Positions 44,270 through 53,626 are shown, counted from the first letter of the stretch. The stretch is DNA of 64,000 nt from Pontibacter cellulosilyticus (GCF_014306105.1 NZ_JACRVF010000007.1:1-64000); one strand, 5' to 3'. Notes: generated by a model from the sequence alone, not told the origin. A program made the numbers and translations.

Positions 44270-45343
44270 CTAAGCTGTCTTTTTCTCCTTCACAGCCAAC
44301 TGGCCACAGGCAGCGTCTATATCTTTACCACGGCTGCGGCGCACGTTCACTTGTACTCCTCTGTCAGCAAGGTAATAGATAAAGTCCTGCAGGCGATCGT
44401 CGTTGGTATTCACGAAATCAGCGTTCTCTATCGGGTTATACTCTATCAGGTTGATCTTGCAAGGGATGATCTTAGAGAAACGTAGTAGTTCCTCAGCATC
44501 CTCCAGCGAGTCGTTAAAGTTATCGAATACGATGTACTCGTATGTTACCTTGCGGTCTGTTACTTGGTGATAGTATTTCAGCGCATCTGTTAAAGCCTCC
44601 AGAGAGTTAGTCTCATTGATCGGCATGATCTGATTGCGCTTCTCATCATTAGCTGCGTGTAGCGACAGAGCCAGGTTAGCTTTCACGCCATCATCCGCCA
44701 TTTTCTTGATCATCTTAGCGATACCGGCTGTACTTACCGTAATGCGGCGTGCAGCCATGCCCAGGCCATCGTGTGCGGTAATGCGCTCAATGCTTTTCAT
44801 TACGTTGGCATAGTTCAGCATTGGCTCACCCATACCCATGTATACAATGTTGGTAAGCGGCGTGCCGTACTGGCGCATGCTTTGCTCGTTAATGCGCACC
44901 ACCTGGTCGTAGATCTCAGCGGCATCGAGGTTACGCACGCGGTCCATGTAGCCGGTTGCGCAGAACTTACAGGTAAGTGAACAACCTACCTGGCTGCTCA
45001 CACAAGCGGTTTTGCGTTCGTTGTGCGGTATCAGCACACCTTCTACAATGTTGCTGTCGTGAAGTTTAAAAGCAGATTTGATAGTGCCGTCGTTGCTTAG
45101 CTGCTCAGTGGCAACCTCCACCGCGTTAATGGCAAAGTGCTGCTCCAGCTTTTCACGCAGGGCCAGGCTCACGTTGTTCATCTCTGTAAAAGACTGGGCA
45201 GAGTGCTTCCAGAGCCACTCGTATACCTGCTTGGCACGAAATGGTTTCTCGCCCTGCTCCACCAGCCACGCCTTCAGATCGTCGAGCGTTAGCTTACGGA
45301 TGTCTTTCTTATTGATGATGTTTATATCTGCAATCAAATTCAT
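44270..45343 (-). CDS. rlmN: 23S rRNA (A2503-C2) / tRNA (A37-C2) methyltransferase RlmN
   Basis: Radical-SAM enzyme that methylates C2 of A2503 in 23S rRNA. 357 residues. CxxxCxxC cluster Cys121, Cys125, Cys128 in GCSLTCKFCATG; methyl-carrying cysteine Cys346 in DAACGQL and the partner Cys114. MGMGEPMLNY is the GGEP-type SAM motif. Follows the thioesterase gene with a 21-base gap; an own -7 element lies within that gap (see 45348). Confidence 0.95.
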   Translation of the reverse strand: MNLIADINIINKKDIRKLTLDDLKAWLVEQGEKPFRAKQVYEWLWKHSAQSFTEMNNVSLALREKLEQHFAINAVEVATEQLSNDGTIKSAFKLHDSNIVEGVLIPHNERKTACVSSQVGCSLTCKFCATGYMDRVRNLDAAEIYDQVVRINEQSMRQYGTPLTNIVYMGMGEPMLNYANVMKSIERITAHDGLGMAARRITVSTAGIAKMIKKMADDGVKANLALSLHAANDEKRNQIMPINETNSLEALTDALKYYHQVTDRKVTYEYIVFDNFNDSLEDAEELLRFSKIIPCKINLIEYNPIENADFVNTNDDRLQDFIYYLADRGVQVNVRRSRGKDIDAACGQLAVKEKKTA

Positions 45344-45347
45344 ACTG

Positions 45348-45355
45348 CAAAATTA
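45348..45355 (-). promoter_or_regulatory. -7 element abutting the rlmN start codon
   Basis: Minus-strand TAATTTTG (perfect TAnnTTTG) ends 4 bases before the ATG of rlmN, with TTG 23 bases upstream (45379-45381). A transcript from here would have almost no leader. Confidence 0.45.
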
Positions 45356-45364
45356 CAAAAATCT

Positions 45365-45793
45365 TCAGGCTTTAGTTTCAATTTTCGCCTTTACTTCGTC
45401 TGGCAGGGCTATTAGTTTCCGGTTCTGGTAATCAAAGCACAGCATACCTGTTTTAGCGCGCGCTACTTCCCTACCCTCCTGGTTCTGCACATGGTAGGTG
45501 ATATCAAAGCCATACTTGTTGATGTCGTCGAAGGCAAGTTTTATACTTAGCACATCCCCGTAAAAGCCCTCACCTTTATACTCAATCGCCACATCTGCCA
45601 TAATCATACTTGCGCCACCTATGTTTAGCTCACTCCACCCAAAGCGCCCCAGCAGTTGCATGCGTGCCTCGTGCAGTATAGAGAGCAGTGCGTCGTTACC
45701 CAGGTGGTTGCCGTAGTTCAGGTCGGTAACACGTACAGGTATGTTTGCTATAAAGTGACTATGAGACGGTATCGCTACTTTTATTCTTGCCAT
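45365..45793 (-). CDS. Hot-dog-fold acyl-CoA thioesterase (4HBT family)
   Basis: 142 residues. RVTDLNYGNHLGNDALLSILHEAR carries the 4HBT Asp and the hot-dog helix (Asp near residue 22, Asn/His in YGNHLG). Cytoplasmic, probably hydrolyses short or aromatic acyl-CoA; substrate unknown. Likely cotranscribed with rlmN. Confidence 0.86.
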   Translation of the reverse strand: MARIKVAIPSHSHFIANIPVRVTDLNYGNHLGNDALLSILHEARMQLLGRFGWSELNIGGASMIMADVAIEYKGEGFYGDVLSIKLAFDDINKYGFDITYHVQNQEGREVARAKTGMLCFDYQNRKLIALPDEVKAKIETKA

Positions 45794-45904
45794 TGTTGCT
45801 TATTTCTTACAGATTTAATTTTATACTTGCACAAAAACGCAAGCATTGTAAGCTGATATTCAGCTTAGTTCCTTATGCAACGGCTCTTAATATATTATTA
45901 TTTG

Positions 45905-45936
45905 TTGCAGCCAGTGCACAGCTTTGCTTACCTTTG
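45905..45936 (+). promoter_or_regulatory. mnmD promoter
   Basis: TTG at 45905-45907 and TACCTTTG at 45929-45936, 21 bases apart, a full Bacteroidota promoter 18 bases before the mnmD ATG. Confidence 0.6.
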
Positions 45937-45954
45937 TAAAGTAACACAAAAAAC

Positions 45955-46632
45955 ATGCACCTCGAAATACGACAAACGAAAGACGGCTCAAACACGCTTT
46001 TTGTACCGGAGCTCAATGAGCACTACCACTCGGTACACGGTGCACTGCAGGAGTCGCAGCATGTTTTCATAAAGCACGGCCTGGAGCATGTTATGTCTTA
46101 TAAAAAAGACATTAAGATCCTGGAGATTGGTTTTGGCACTGGCTTAAACGCCATACTTACCTACCCGTTTGCGTTGGCCAAGAAAGCTTTTATACAGTAC
46201 GATACGCTGGAGAAATTCCCGCTGCAACAGGAGGTAGTACAGCAACTGCAGTTCGATAAGTTTATACTTAACCCAGAGCTGCACGATGTGTTTCTGCAGA
46301 TGCACCAGTCGCCATGGAACGAGCCGGTGGATATGATCCCATACTTTTCGCTGCAGAAAATGCACGAGACGCTGGAAGAGTTTGTAGCGCCGCAATCGTA
46401 TTACGACCTGATTTATTTTGATGCCTTTGCTCCTGAGAAGCAGCCGGAACTGTGGTCGGAGGAGATGTTTGTGAAACTGTACAATGCCACCCGCCCGGGA
46501 GGAGGATTGGTTACTTACTGTGCCAAAGGCTCTTTTAAGCGCAGCCTAAAAGCTGCTGGCTTTGAAGTAGAGGCCCTGCCTGGCCCTCCGGGCAAACGCG
46601 AAATGACACGTGGGGTAAAGCCGTTGGAGTAA
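45955..46632 (+). CDS. mnmD: tRNA mnm5s2U34 methyltransferase MnmD
   Basis: Stand-alone methyltransferase that completes the mnm5(s2)U wobble modification, equivalent to the N-terminal half of E. coli MnmC. 225 residues. SAM motif LEIGFGTGLNA, catalytic-region DLIYFDAFAPEKQPELW, TYCAKGSFKRSLKAAGF and PGPPGKREM. No oxidase half (MnmC2), as usual in this phylum. Single gene. Confidence 0.93.
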   Translation: MHLEIRQTKDGSNTLFVPELNEHYHSVHGALQESQHVFIKHGLEHVMSYKKDIKILEIGFGTGLNAILTYPFALAKKAFIQYDTLEKFPLQQEVVQQLQFDKFILNPELHDVFLQMHQSPWNEPVDMIPYFSLQKMHETLEEFVAPQSYYDLIYFDAFAPEKQPELWSEEMFVKLYNATRPGGGLVTYCAKGSFKRSLKAAGFEVEALPGPPGKREMTRGVKPLE

Positions 46633-46698
46633 GTATAGCTTCTACTCTATACTTTCTGTCATAAATCCTTATCTTGAGCGGCAATAATAACTCAAGCA

Positions 46699-47373
46699 AT
46701 GAAAACAATACTAACTCTGGCGCTTTGCCTTCTAAGCGTTACATCAGCCTTTGCGCAAAATACTCAGTCCATTACCTATAAGCAGGCTTTTGAAAAATCG
46801 CAGAGATATAGTCAAAAAGCCCAACTAGCCTGGAACGATAAGAATGAGGAGCTCACAAAAGCGTATCGCGATTCCAGCATCAGTATATTTATTAACAGCT
46901 TAGTGGAGCCTCACGTTTTCAAAGACCGGCGCAACAAGCCTTTTTCGCTGGGAAGTATAGATAAACCCGTAGTACTTTCTGCTTCAGCCTCGTGGTGTAC
47001 ACCCTGTATAGCCGAAATTCCTGCATATAATAAGATTGTGGAAGAATATGGCGATAAGGTAACTTTTATAATACTCTTTCACGATACTAAGGATAAGCTT
47101 TCTGCATTAGCTTCTAAGTATAACAAGCAAGTTATTTTGGTACCTTCAGCCCCGCGTGATATACCCAATACGGACTTAGACATCAATGGCTTTAAACATT
47201 CTTTAGGCTACCCTGCCAACTATTTTATTTCCCAAGACAGGCAGATCGTATCTGTTACATTAGGCGCAGCGGTAGCAGGCACCAAAGTAACTACCGAACA
47301 AGCTTACCAGTTTAACTATGAGCACCTAAAAAATGAAATAGAGCATTTGCTCAGCAAGACGAAGCAACTATAA
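46699..47373 (+). CDS. Secreted TlpA-like thiol-disulfide protein
   Basis: 224 residues with signal peptide (SVTSAFAQNT). Thioredoxin fold begins near residue 75, with active-site CTPC in SASWCTPCIAEIP. Periplasmic disulfide chemistry likely. The N-terminal 60 residues after the signal are helical and not part of the fold. Confidence 0.85.
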   Translation: MKTILTLALCLLSVTSAFAQNTQSITYKQAFEKSQRYSQKAQLAWNDKNEELTKAYRDSSISIFINSLVEPHVFKDRRNKPFSLGSIDKPVVLSASASWCTPCIAEIPAYNKIVEEYGDKVTFIILFHDTKDKLSALASKYNKQVILVPSAPRDIPNTDLDINGFKHSLGYPANYFISQDRQIVSVTLGAAVAGTKVTTEQAYQFNYEHLKNEIEHLLSKTKQL

Positions 47374-47595
47374 GCCACTTTATTGTTTCTGTCTAAAATT
47401 GAACTGAAACTGCTATTAGTTGTTTATTGCAATTATTCAATAAGCTGAACTATAGCACACTTATACTTTATATACCATTTTATCCATTATTATTGGTTTG
47501 TTAAAGTTTTATGATAATTTAGCCAGCAGCCTTGATATATAAAATTAAAAAGTTACTTTGCAAATTCTTTAACCCTTGTTCACAAATTATTTATA

Positions 47596-47904
47596 ATGAA
47601 GAAGTTATTCAGAAGCTTTATCAAACCTTTTTTATCAAAGTACGAGGTGGTATGCACAAACTACCATGTTATTCCGGGTATGCCGGTTAACAAAAACCAG
47701 CAAACGCATGCTTTCGAAAGAGGCGCTGCTACAGAAGCCAGAGAATTCTACATCAAGGTTGTTTCTTCGGACATGACCAAAACAATGGCTCCGGTAGAAG
47801 TGCAGCTTAGAAAGATTTACCTGAGAGGCAAGACTATTGAGCAGAAGCAGTTTGGTCCGGTAGAGCACCTGAAAAGCCTGAACGCAAAGAAAAAGAAGAA
47901 GTAA
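47596..47904 (+). CDS. Conserved-looking hypothetical basic protein
   Basis: 102 residues, basic, ending in a Lys-rich tail (NAKKKKK). No signal peptide or TM helix. NYHVIPGMPVNKNQQTH and EAREFYIKVVSSDM look like an ordered alpha/beta core. Supported by a good terminator 20 bases downstream and the ATG context after an AT-rich 220-base gap containing TTACTTTGC. Family not recognised. Confidence 0.6.
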   Translation: MKKLFRSFIKPFLSKYEVVCTNYHVIPGMPVNKNQQTHAFERGAATEAREFYIKVVSSDMTKTMAPVEVQLRKIYLRGKTIEQKQFGPVEHLKSLNAKKKKK

Positions 47905-47924
47905 GCTACATTGCTATACCTGTA

Positions 47925-47959
47925 AAAGCCCTCCTGACAGTGCATGTCGGGAGGGCTTT
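47925..47959 (+). terminator. Terminator of the basic hypothetical gene
   Basis: AAAGCCCTCC-TGACA / TGTCG-GGAGGGCTTT stem. Confidence 0.8.
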
Positions 47960-48077
47960 CTGTTTAAGGTGGTTTTTATAAAGTTTCAACTTAGGGCTCT
48001 GTACTCCGTAATGCAGCATTATAATATATAGTGCTTTTAATTTATGTGCCTCTGCTGCTATAAACACTAACCATACT

Positions 48078-49184
48078 ATGAAGAACGCAGCAATTACTAT
48101 TACGCTACAAGCCTTGGCGACTTTTACCATACTTGCCACTGCCTTGCCGATTCTGCACTCGCAGGAATGGTATGTGCGTGTTTTTGACTACCCGCGCCTG
48201 CAAATTTTTGCCCTTGCTATACTTTGTTTTATACTTTACATCTGGCTTGCCCCCAGGAACCGAAAACGCGACAAGTTTCTACTGGTAGCTTTATTAGTCT
48301 CTATTGTATACCAGGCAGTAAATATCTTCCCGTATACTTTCGTAGCGCCAAAAGAAGTGAAAGATGCTGATGCAAACAGCCCCTCTGACACCCATTTAAG
48401 CTTATTAGTATCTAATGTACTGATGGACAACACGGAGCATGATAAACTAATAACCCTTACCCAAAAATATGAGCCTGACATTTTGCTGTTGCTGGAGTCT
48501 GATTTAGTATGGCAGCAGGCCTTGGCACCCATTACCAAAAGCTACCCGTACCGCGTTGAAATCCCACTTAAGAACACCTATGGGATGCACCTTTACAGCA
48601 AACTGCCCTTGCGCCAGCAAAAGGTAAGCTACCTGCTCGACAAGGACATTCCCTCTATTAAAACGTTTGTACAACTCCGCAATGGTACATGGGTAGAACT
48701 GCATGCCGTGCACCCTAAACCACCAGTACCTACCGAGGATGCCACCTCCGAAAAACGTGATGCCGAGATTGTATTAATTGCCCGTGACATCGCCAACTCC
48801 AAATACCCGGTTGTTGTAGCCGGTGACTTTAACGATGTGGCCTGGTCGCGCACGACGGAGCTTTTCCAGGAGGTAAGCGGATTACTGGACCCACGACTGG
48901 GACGTGGTTTTTACAATACCTTTAACGCGGACTACCCAATTCTACGCTGGCCCCTCGACCATGTTTTTCACTCCACACACTTTAAGCTGGAAAGTATAGA
49001 AAGGCTCCCCGACATTGCATCAGACCACTTCCCGATCTTCATCAGGCTAAGCTTTTCTCCTAAAAATAAATATGATCAAGAAGAACCCGAAGCCGATTCG
49101 CAAACTCAGGAAGAAGCCTCGGAATTGATAGAGGAAGGAAGAGAAGAGGCTGCGGATGACAAGCGTGAAGGGAAATCGCAATAG
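48078..49184 (+). CDS. Endonuclease/exonuclease/phosphatase (EEP) family membrane protein
   Basis: 368 residues. Three TM helices in residues ~7-95, then a periplasmic EEP domain: LLLESDLVW, HAVHPKPP, VVVAGDFNDVAWS (metal Asp/Asn) and SDHFPIFIRL (catalytic Asp-His). The C-terminal ~45 residues are acidic low complexity. Similar proteins are annotated as membrane-bound phosphodiesterases; lipid or nucleic-acid substrate cannot be told. Confidence 0.85.
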   Translation: MKNAAITITLQALATFTILATALPILHSQEWYVRVFDYPRLQIFALAILCFILYIWLAPRNRKRDKFLLVALLVSIVYQAVNIFPYTFVAPKEVKDADANSPSDTHLSLLVSNVLMDNTEHDKLITLTQKYEPDILLLLESDLVWQQALAPITKSYPYRVEIPLKNTYGMHLYSKLPLRQQKVSYLLDKDIPSIKTFVQLRNGTWVELHAVHPKPPVPTEDATSEKRDAEIVLIARDIANSKYPVVVAGDFNDVAWSRTTELFQEVSGLLDPRLGRGFYNTFNADYPILRWPLDHVFHSTHFKLESIERLPDIASDHFPIFIRLSFSPKNKYDQEEPEADSQTQEEASELIEEGREEAADDKREGKSQ

Positions 49185-49185
49185 A

Positions 49186-49761
49186 TTAGTTATTCCTCCA
49201 AACACGCTGCGGCATTACCACGGCATCTAACGGCACATCAAACGGGTTTGGGTCTGCTATACTTTCCACAGGCGGCTCCAGCGACAGGCCTACCTTTAAC
49301 ACATCGGGTCGGCAGTCGGCCAGAAATCGATCATAGAAACCTTTGCCATACCCTACCCGATGACCGGCCAAATCGAAAGCCAGCAGCGGAATAAGCACCA
49401 CGTCTACCTCATTTGCATGAATAATGTGCGCGTCCTGTGGCTCCGGTATTCCCCATGGGTTCTCAATCAGCACAGCCTCATCAGTCAAATGGTGATGAGT
49501 AAGTATATTCTGAGCTACATCGGTAACCGGAACAGCCACACGCACCTCCGGGTGCTCCTGCCGTAGACGCTCAATAATAGGCCATGTGTTTACTTCGTTG
49601 TTCTTCACAATCGGCAGAAACACATGCACCGTTTGCCCCGGCTTTAGCACAAACTGGCTAAAAAACTGATCTGCTATACTTTCGCTTCGCCGCTGCACTT
49701 CTTCTAAAGGCAGTGCCCGACGCTTTTGCAGCATCAGCTTACGCAGTTCTGCCTTCTGCAT
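49186..49761 (-). CDS. fthC: 5-formyltetrahydrofolate cyclo-ligase
   Basis: Converts 5-formyl-THF to 5,10-methenyl-THF with ATP. 191 residues. N-terminal KAELRKLMLQKRRAL, NPWGIPEP and the C-terminal GYGKGFYDRFL signature are all present. Its first base coincides with the last base of the bshC stop codon, so translation is coupled. Confidence 0.93.
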   Translation of the reverse strand: MQKAELRKLMLQKRRALPLEEVQRRSESIADQFFSQFVLKPGQTVHVFLPIVKNNEVNTWPIIERLRQEHPEVRVAVPVTDVAQNILTHHHLTDEAVLIENPWGIPEPQDAHIIHANEVDVVLIPLLAFDLAGHRVGYGKGFYDRFLADCRPDVLKVGLSLEPPVESIADPNPFDVPLDAVVMPQRVWRNN

Positions 49762-51323
49762 TATTCTTCCTCAAGTATGGTAAACCTGAACTCCAATGGA
49801 TCAAAAGCTTCTACCAAAGCAGGTATAAAATCCGGGTTATTGGTGCGGTAAGAAAGCAGGTTATCGTGGCGTTCCTGCAGGCTACCGTTCGGAAAGAGTT
49901 TTTCTTTCAGGTTTTCGAGTTGCTTAAAGGTTTGCTCGTGTTTGCTGTCACGTGCCTTTGATATTTTCTTCTCCAGCATCTGCAGCGCGTTATTTGCCTT
50001 TTGCTCTTCGGCGGCCACTGCTCTTACTAAGGTAGGGTCAATGTCTTGCGCCAGCTTTTCTACCTCGGCAAAGGCAGCTGTTACAGCTTTGCGCTGTTCC
50101 TCCAGGTTTATTTCCTCCTCGTGTATCTGGCTGGACAGGTATTTTTTCAGGTCCAGGTAAGACTGGAACATCTCTTCCGGCTTCAGACCAAGCTTGTGCA
50201 TGCGGCTGGCGTTGCCACGGGTAATGTACAGTGCCGAGTTGCGCAGCATCAGCATCGGGAAAGTCACTTTATATGCTTCGAATAGCTTCTTCAGCTGAAA
50301 CCAGTAAGCTACCTCTGCCCCTCCGCCTATGTACGCTAAGTTTGGTAGCACCAGCTCTTCGTAAAGTGGCCTAAGTATAACGTTTGGACTAAAACGCTCC
50401 GGATGCTCCTGTGCCTCCTGGAGTATTTCTTCTAAAGTAAAGCTGATATCTGTGTTCAATACTTTATACTTTCCGTCTTCCTGCACAATACGCTCACGCA
50501 GGTTATCCTTCAGGTAAAATAAGTTGATCTCTCTTGAGTATACTTGTGGCTTGTACCCAAGCTTTTCAAGCTCTGCATTCGCCTCCTCTACCAGTTTATT
50601 AGACAACTGCTCCGTCAGCTCCTTCTCCACTACAGGTGTCAGGGATTTTTTCAACATTGCATCATCACCGTCTATACTTAACAGGCCATACTCTCCGAAT
50701 AAATCATACGTAATGGCACGTGTAGCATCAGCAAGTGTTTTGCTGTTACGGTATGCCTCGTCAAACACAGGATAAGTTTCCGGCAGTTCTTCCATCAGTT
50801 TGTCTAAGCCCTCTGTGCTGAAGCGACCAACTGCACCTTTCTGTGTTGTCTCCCACTTGTAGCCTTTGCCAAACAAGTTAAAATGGTTAATCTCGGCGAA
50901 GTCGTGGTCTTCGGTGGCCATCCAGTACACCGGCACAAAGTTATAGTCCGGGTACTTTTCCTGTAGTTGCTTACAGGTGTTTATGGCTGTGATGATCTTG
51001 TACACAAAGTATAACGGACCAGTGAAGATGTTGAGTTGATGGCCAGTGGTAACAGTGTAGGTATTCGGCTGCTGCAGCAGGTCTAAATTCTGCTGCACTT
51101 TGGGATTTATACTTGTTATGGAAGTATACTGCTGCTGTAGGGCCTGGTGCAGTGTCTGGCGTTGTGCTTCGGAGAAAGTTTTCTCCTTTAGCTGGGCCTC
51201 GAAAACCTCTAAAGTTGGGTAGCGGTTATAGAACGGTTGTAGCTTTTCGTTTTGACAGAGATAGTCTGTTACTGTTTTCGAAAACGCGCCGGCGGCAGCG
51301 TAATCCATTTTAGTTACTTTCAT
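49761..51323 (-). CDS. bshC: Putative cysteine ligase BshC (bacillithiol synthesis)
   Basis: Last step of bacillithiol synthesis, adding cysteine to glucosaminyl-malate. About 520 residues from ATG 51323 (MKVTKMDYAAAGAFS); the frame is open 25 codons further upstream, but the family starts here. HQLNIFTGPLYFVYKI, VYWMATEDHDFAEINH and GGGAEVAYWFQLK are typical. A coiled coil occupies residues ~400-480. Indicates that bacillithiol is the low-molecular-weight thiol here; bshA and bshB are not in the window. Confidence 0.93.
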   Translation of the reverse strand: MKVTKMDYAAAGAFSKTVTDYLCQNEKLQPFYNRYPTLEVFEAQLKEKTFSEAQRQTLHQALQQQYTSITSINPKVQQNLDLLQQPNTYTVTTGHQLNIFTGPLYFVYKIITAINTCKQLQEKYPDYNFVPVYWMATEDHDFAEINHFNLFGKGYKWETTQKGAVGRFSTEGLDKLMEELPETYPVFDEAYRNSKTLADATRAITYDLFGEYGLLSIDGDDAMLKKSLTPVVEKELTEQLSNKLVEEANAELEKLGYKPQVYSREINLFYLKDNLRERIVQEDGKYKVLNTDISFTLEEILQEAQEHPERFSPNVILRPLYEELVLPNLAYIGGGAEVAYWFQLKKLFEAYKVTFPMLMLRNSALYITRGNASRMHKLGLKPEEMFQSYLDLKKYLSSQIHEEEINLEEQRKAVTAAFAEVEKLAQDIDPTLVRAVAAEEQKANNALQMLEKKISKARDSKHEQTFKQLENLKEKLFPNGSLQERHDNLLSYRTNNPDFIPALVEAFDPLEFRFTILEEE

Positions 51324-51541
51324 AGTTGATACTTCCATCAGCATGTTTGGCCAGGGTATAGCCTCTTTAACAGTTTTACAAGAATTCTGTTGCAGCATCT
51401 GCTTTTTGCTGGCTGCTGCGTAAAGTTATACTTTTTTGTAAAGGGTATTGCAGCCAACACGACAGAAAGCAACTACAGGAGGCCAGGCGATAAAACTTAT
51501 CAACTAAATAACGTAAATACGCTAAACCTTAATCAACAACT

Positions 51542-51922
51542 ATGGGATTACTAAGCGGCATGATGGGCCACGCCTCAGAGGTGTCTATCGAAAAAATATC
51601 CAGGGAATTTCAACCTATACTTATAGAAGATGAACGGATTGAAAAAGCTTACAAGCTGATCCGGGACATGCTGGTGTTCACAAACAAGCGGCTTATACTT
51701 GTTAACAAGCAAGGCATAACCGGATCCAAAATTGATTACCGCAGCATCCCGTACGGAAGTATAAAGATGTTCTCAAAAGAAAGTGCCGGTATTGCTGATT
51801 TGGATGCAGAACTCAAAATTTGGCTAACCGGCGAAACCGAACCTACTATCAAACAGGATTTCAGAAAGGGAGAGAATATAAATGAGGCGTATCGGGTGCT
51901 GAGCAGGTATGTGTTGAATTAG
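51542..51922 (+). CDS. Bacterial PH-domain protein
   Basis: 126 residues: a single PH-like domain (residues ~12-120) with DMLVFTNKRLILVNKQGITGSKIDY, the typical bPH strand pair. No signal or TM helix. Widespread small bacterial family of unknown function. Monocistronic and followed directly by a 215-bp interspersed repeat. Confidence 0.8.
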   Translation: MGLLSGMMGHASEVSIEKISREFQPILIEDERIEKAYKLIRDMLVFTNKRLILVNKQGITGSKIDYRSIPYGSIKMFSKESAGIADLDAELKIWLTGETEPTIKQDFRKGENINEAYRVLSRYVLN

Positions 51923-51935
51923 GACCTACTTTATA

Positions 51936-52150
51936 GGGTCAAACCACCCCTAGCCCCTCCTTATCCAAGGCGGAGAATTTTGCTATTACTGCTTCAATTG
52001 CCAACACAGTAGTCAAGGCCATTCCTCTTTGTCATCTTGTAAAGATCTTGGAGGAAGGGAGGTTAAGCAGCTGCTACAGAGTTTATCCTATTACGAAAGT
52101 AACAGCAGTGTTCCCCGCCTTGGATAAGGAGGGGCTAGGGGTGGTTGGAT
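51936..52150. repeat. MITE-like interspersed element, copy 2 (215 bp)
   Basis: Left arm ACCACCCCTAGCCCCTCCTT continuing to ATCCAAGGCGG; the right arm from TTCCCCGCCTTGGATAAGGA to GGGGTGGTTGG is its near-exact inverse over about 40 bases (30 consecutive matches). Centre contains TGTCATCTTG as in the other repeats. Starts 14 bases after the PH-domain stop. No ORF. Confidence 0.75.
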
Positions 52151-52164
52151 AACTATACTAAAAG

Positions 52165-52200
52165 CAAAAAGCCCTGCAAGATTAACTTACAGGGCTTTTG
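52165..52200 (-). terminator. Terminator of rimO
   Basis: CAAAAAGCCCTG / CAGGGCTTTTG stem with a 13-base loop, 23 bases after the rimO stop. Confidence 0.8.
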
Positions 52201-52222
52201 TTAAAATCTATATTAGGAGTGG

Positions 52223-53536
52223 TTAACTCACCACCTCACCATACAAATCAAAGTCAGAAGAGTCAGTGATCTTCACATTAGCAAAGTCACCTAAGCGAAC
52301 GTAGTTGCTATCTGCTGGCACCAACACCTCGTTGTCTACCTCCGGAGAATCGTACTGTGTACGGCCAACAAAATAGCCGCTCTCTTTGCGATCAAACAGT
52401 ACTTTATAAGTCTTGCCTACTTTCTCTTCGTTCATCTCCACAGAGATTCCCTGCTGAAGCTCCATGATAGCGTCGGCACGATCCTGCTTCACCTCTTCCG
52501 GCACGTTGTCCTCTAAAGTATAAGAGTGTGTGTTATCCTCATGAGAGTAAGTAAAGATACCTAATCTATCGAAGCGAGTCTCCTCTACCCAATCGTACAG
52601 CTCCTGGAAATCCTGATCTGTTTCTCCTGGGTGACCTGCGATAAGTGTTGTTCTCAAGGCGATGTCCGGCACGCGCTGACGTATCTGGTCTACCAGCTCA
52701 ATCGTTCTGCGCTTGCTAATGCCACGGCGCATAGTCTTGAGCATGTTATCAGAAATGTGCTGCAGCGGCATGTCCAGGTACTTGCAGATGTTCTCACGCT
52801 CGTTCATCACTTCAAACACCTCCATCGGGAACTGAGACGGGTAAGCATACTGCATCCTGATCCACTCGATCCCCTCTACATCAGATAAGTTTCTTAGCAG
52901 ATCTGCCAGTTTGCGCTCACCGTAGTGCTGCAGGCCATAATAAGTAAGGTCTTGGGCAATAAGGACTAGCTCTTTTGTTCCCATACCTGCCAGGCGCTTC
53001 GCCTCCTTCACCAAGTCCTCTATTGGGCGGTCTACGTGTTTACCGCGCATTAAAGGGATGGCACAGAAAGAGCAAGGACGATTACAGCCTTCGGCAATTT
53101 TAAAGTATGCAAAGTGCGAAGGCGTTGTCAGTAAACGCTCCCCGATAAGTTCGTGCTTATAATCAGCTTCCAGAGTTTTAAGAAGGCGCGGCAACTCCAG
53201 CGTACCGAAGTATGCGTCTACCTGCGGTATTTCAGCCTCAAGAGAATCCTTGTAGCGCTGCGAAAGGCAACCTGTAACGTACAGCTTATCTATCTGGCCA
53301 GCTTCTTTGGCATCAGCATAGCGAAGTATAGTATCAATAGACTCCTGCTTGGCATTATCGATAAAGCCACAGGTGTTCACGATGATGATATTGGAATCGT
53401 CTTTGTCAGACTCGTGCGCCACATCAAATTCGTTGGCACGCAGCTGCCCCATCAGTACTTCCGAATCCACCAGATTTTTAGAGCAACCCAGGGTGATTAC
53501 GTTTACCTTATCCTTCTTTAAAGATCTTACTTTCAC
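52223..53536 (-). CDS. rimO: Ribosomal protein S12 methylthiotransferase RimO
   Basis: Radical-SAM enzyme that methylthiolates Asp89 of ribosomal protein S12. 437 residues. N-terminal MTTase cluster Cys18, Cys56, Cys90; radical cluster Cys151-xxx-Cys155-xx-Cys158 in GCNRPCSFCAIP; C-terminal TRAM domain. The ITLGCSKN start and absence of tRNA-type motifs favour RimO over MiaB. Transcribed alone. Confidence 0.95.
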   Translation of the reverse strand: MKVRSLKKDKVNVITLGCSKNLVDSEVLMGQLRANEFDVAHESDKDDSNIIIVNTCGFIDNAKQESIDTILRYADAKEAGQIDKLYVTGCLSQRYKDSLEAEIPQVDAYFGTLELPRLLKTLEADYKHELIGERLLTTPSHFAYFKIAEGCNRPCSFCAIPLMRGKHVDRPIEDLVKEAKRLAGMGTKELVLIAQDLTYYGLQHYGERKLADLLRNLSDVEGIEWIRMQYAYPSQFPMEVFEVMNERENICKYLDMPLQHISDNMLKTMRRGISKRRTIELVDQIRQRVPDIALRTTLIAGHPGETDQDFQELYDWVEETRFDRLGIFTYSHEDNTHSYTLEDNVPEEVKQDRADAIMELQQGISVEMNEEKVGKTYKVLFDRKESGYFVGRTQYDSPEVDNEVLVPADSNYVRLGDFANVKITDSSDFDLYGEVVS

Positions 53537-53618
53537 TTACTTGTATATTTAATGAAATACGCTACAATCGATAAAAACCTTTATCAGACCATAATGGTTC
53601 GTTTTAGGAACCAGTTCG

Positions 53619-53626
53619 CAAAGGTA
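53619..53626 (-). promoter_or_regulatory. -7 element of rimO
   Basis: Minus-strand TACCTTTG, a perfect TAnnTTTG, about 83 bases upstream of the rimO ATG. No clear -33 TTG. The remaining bases 53627-53794 show no gene. Confidence 0.45.
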
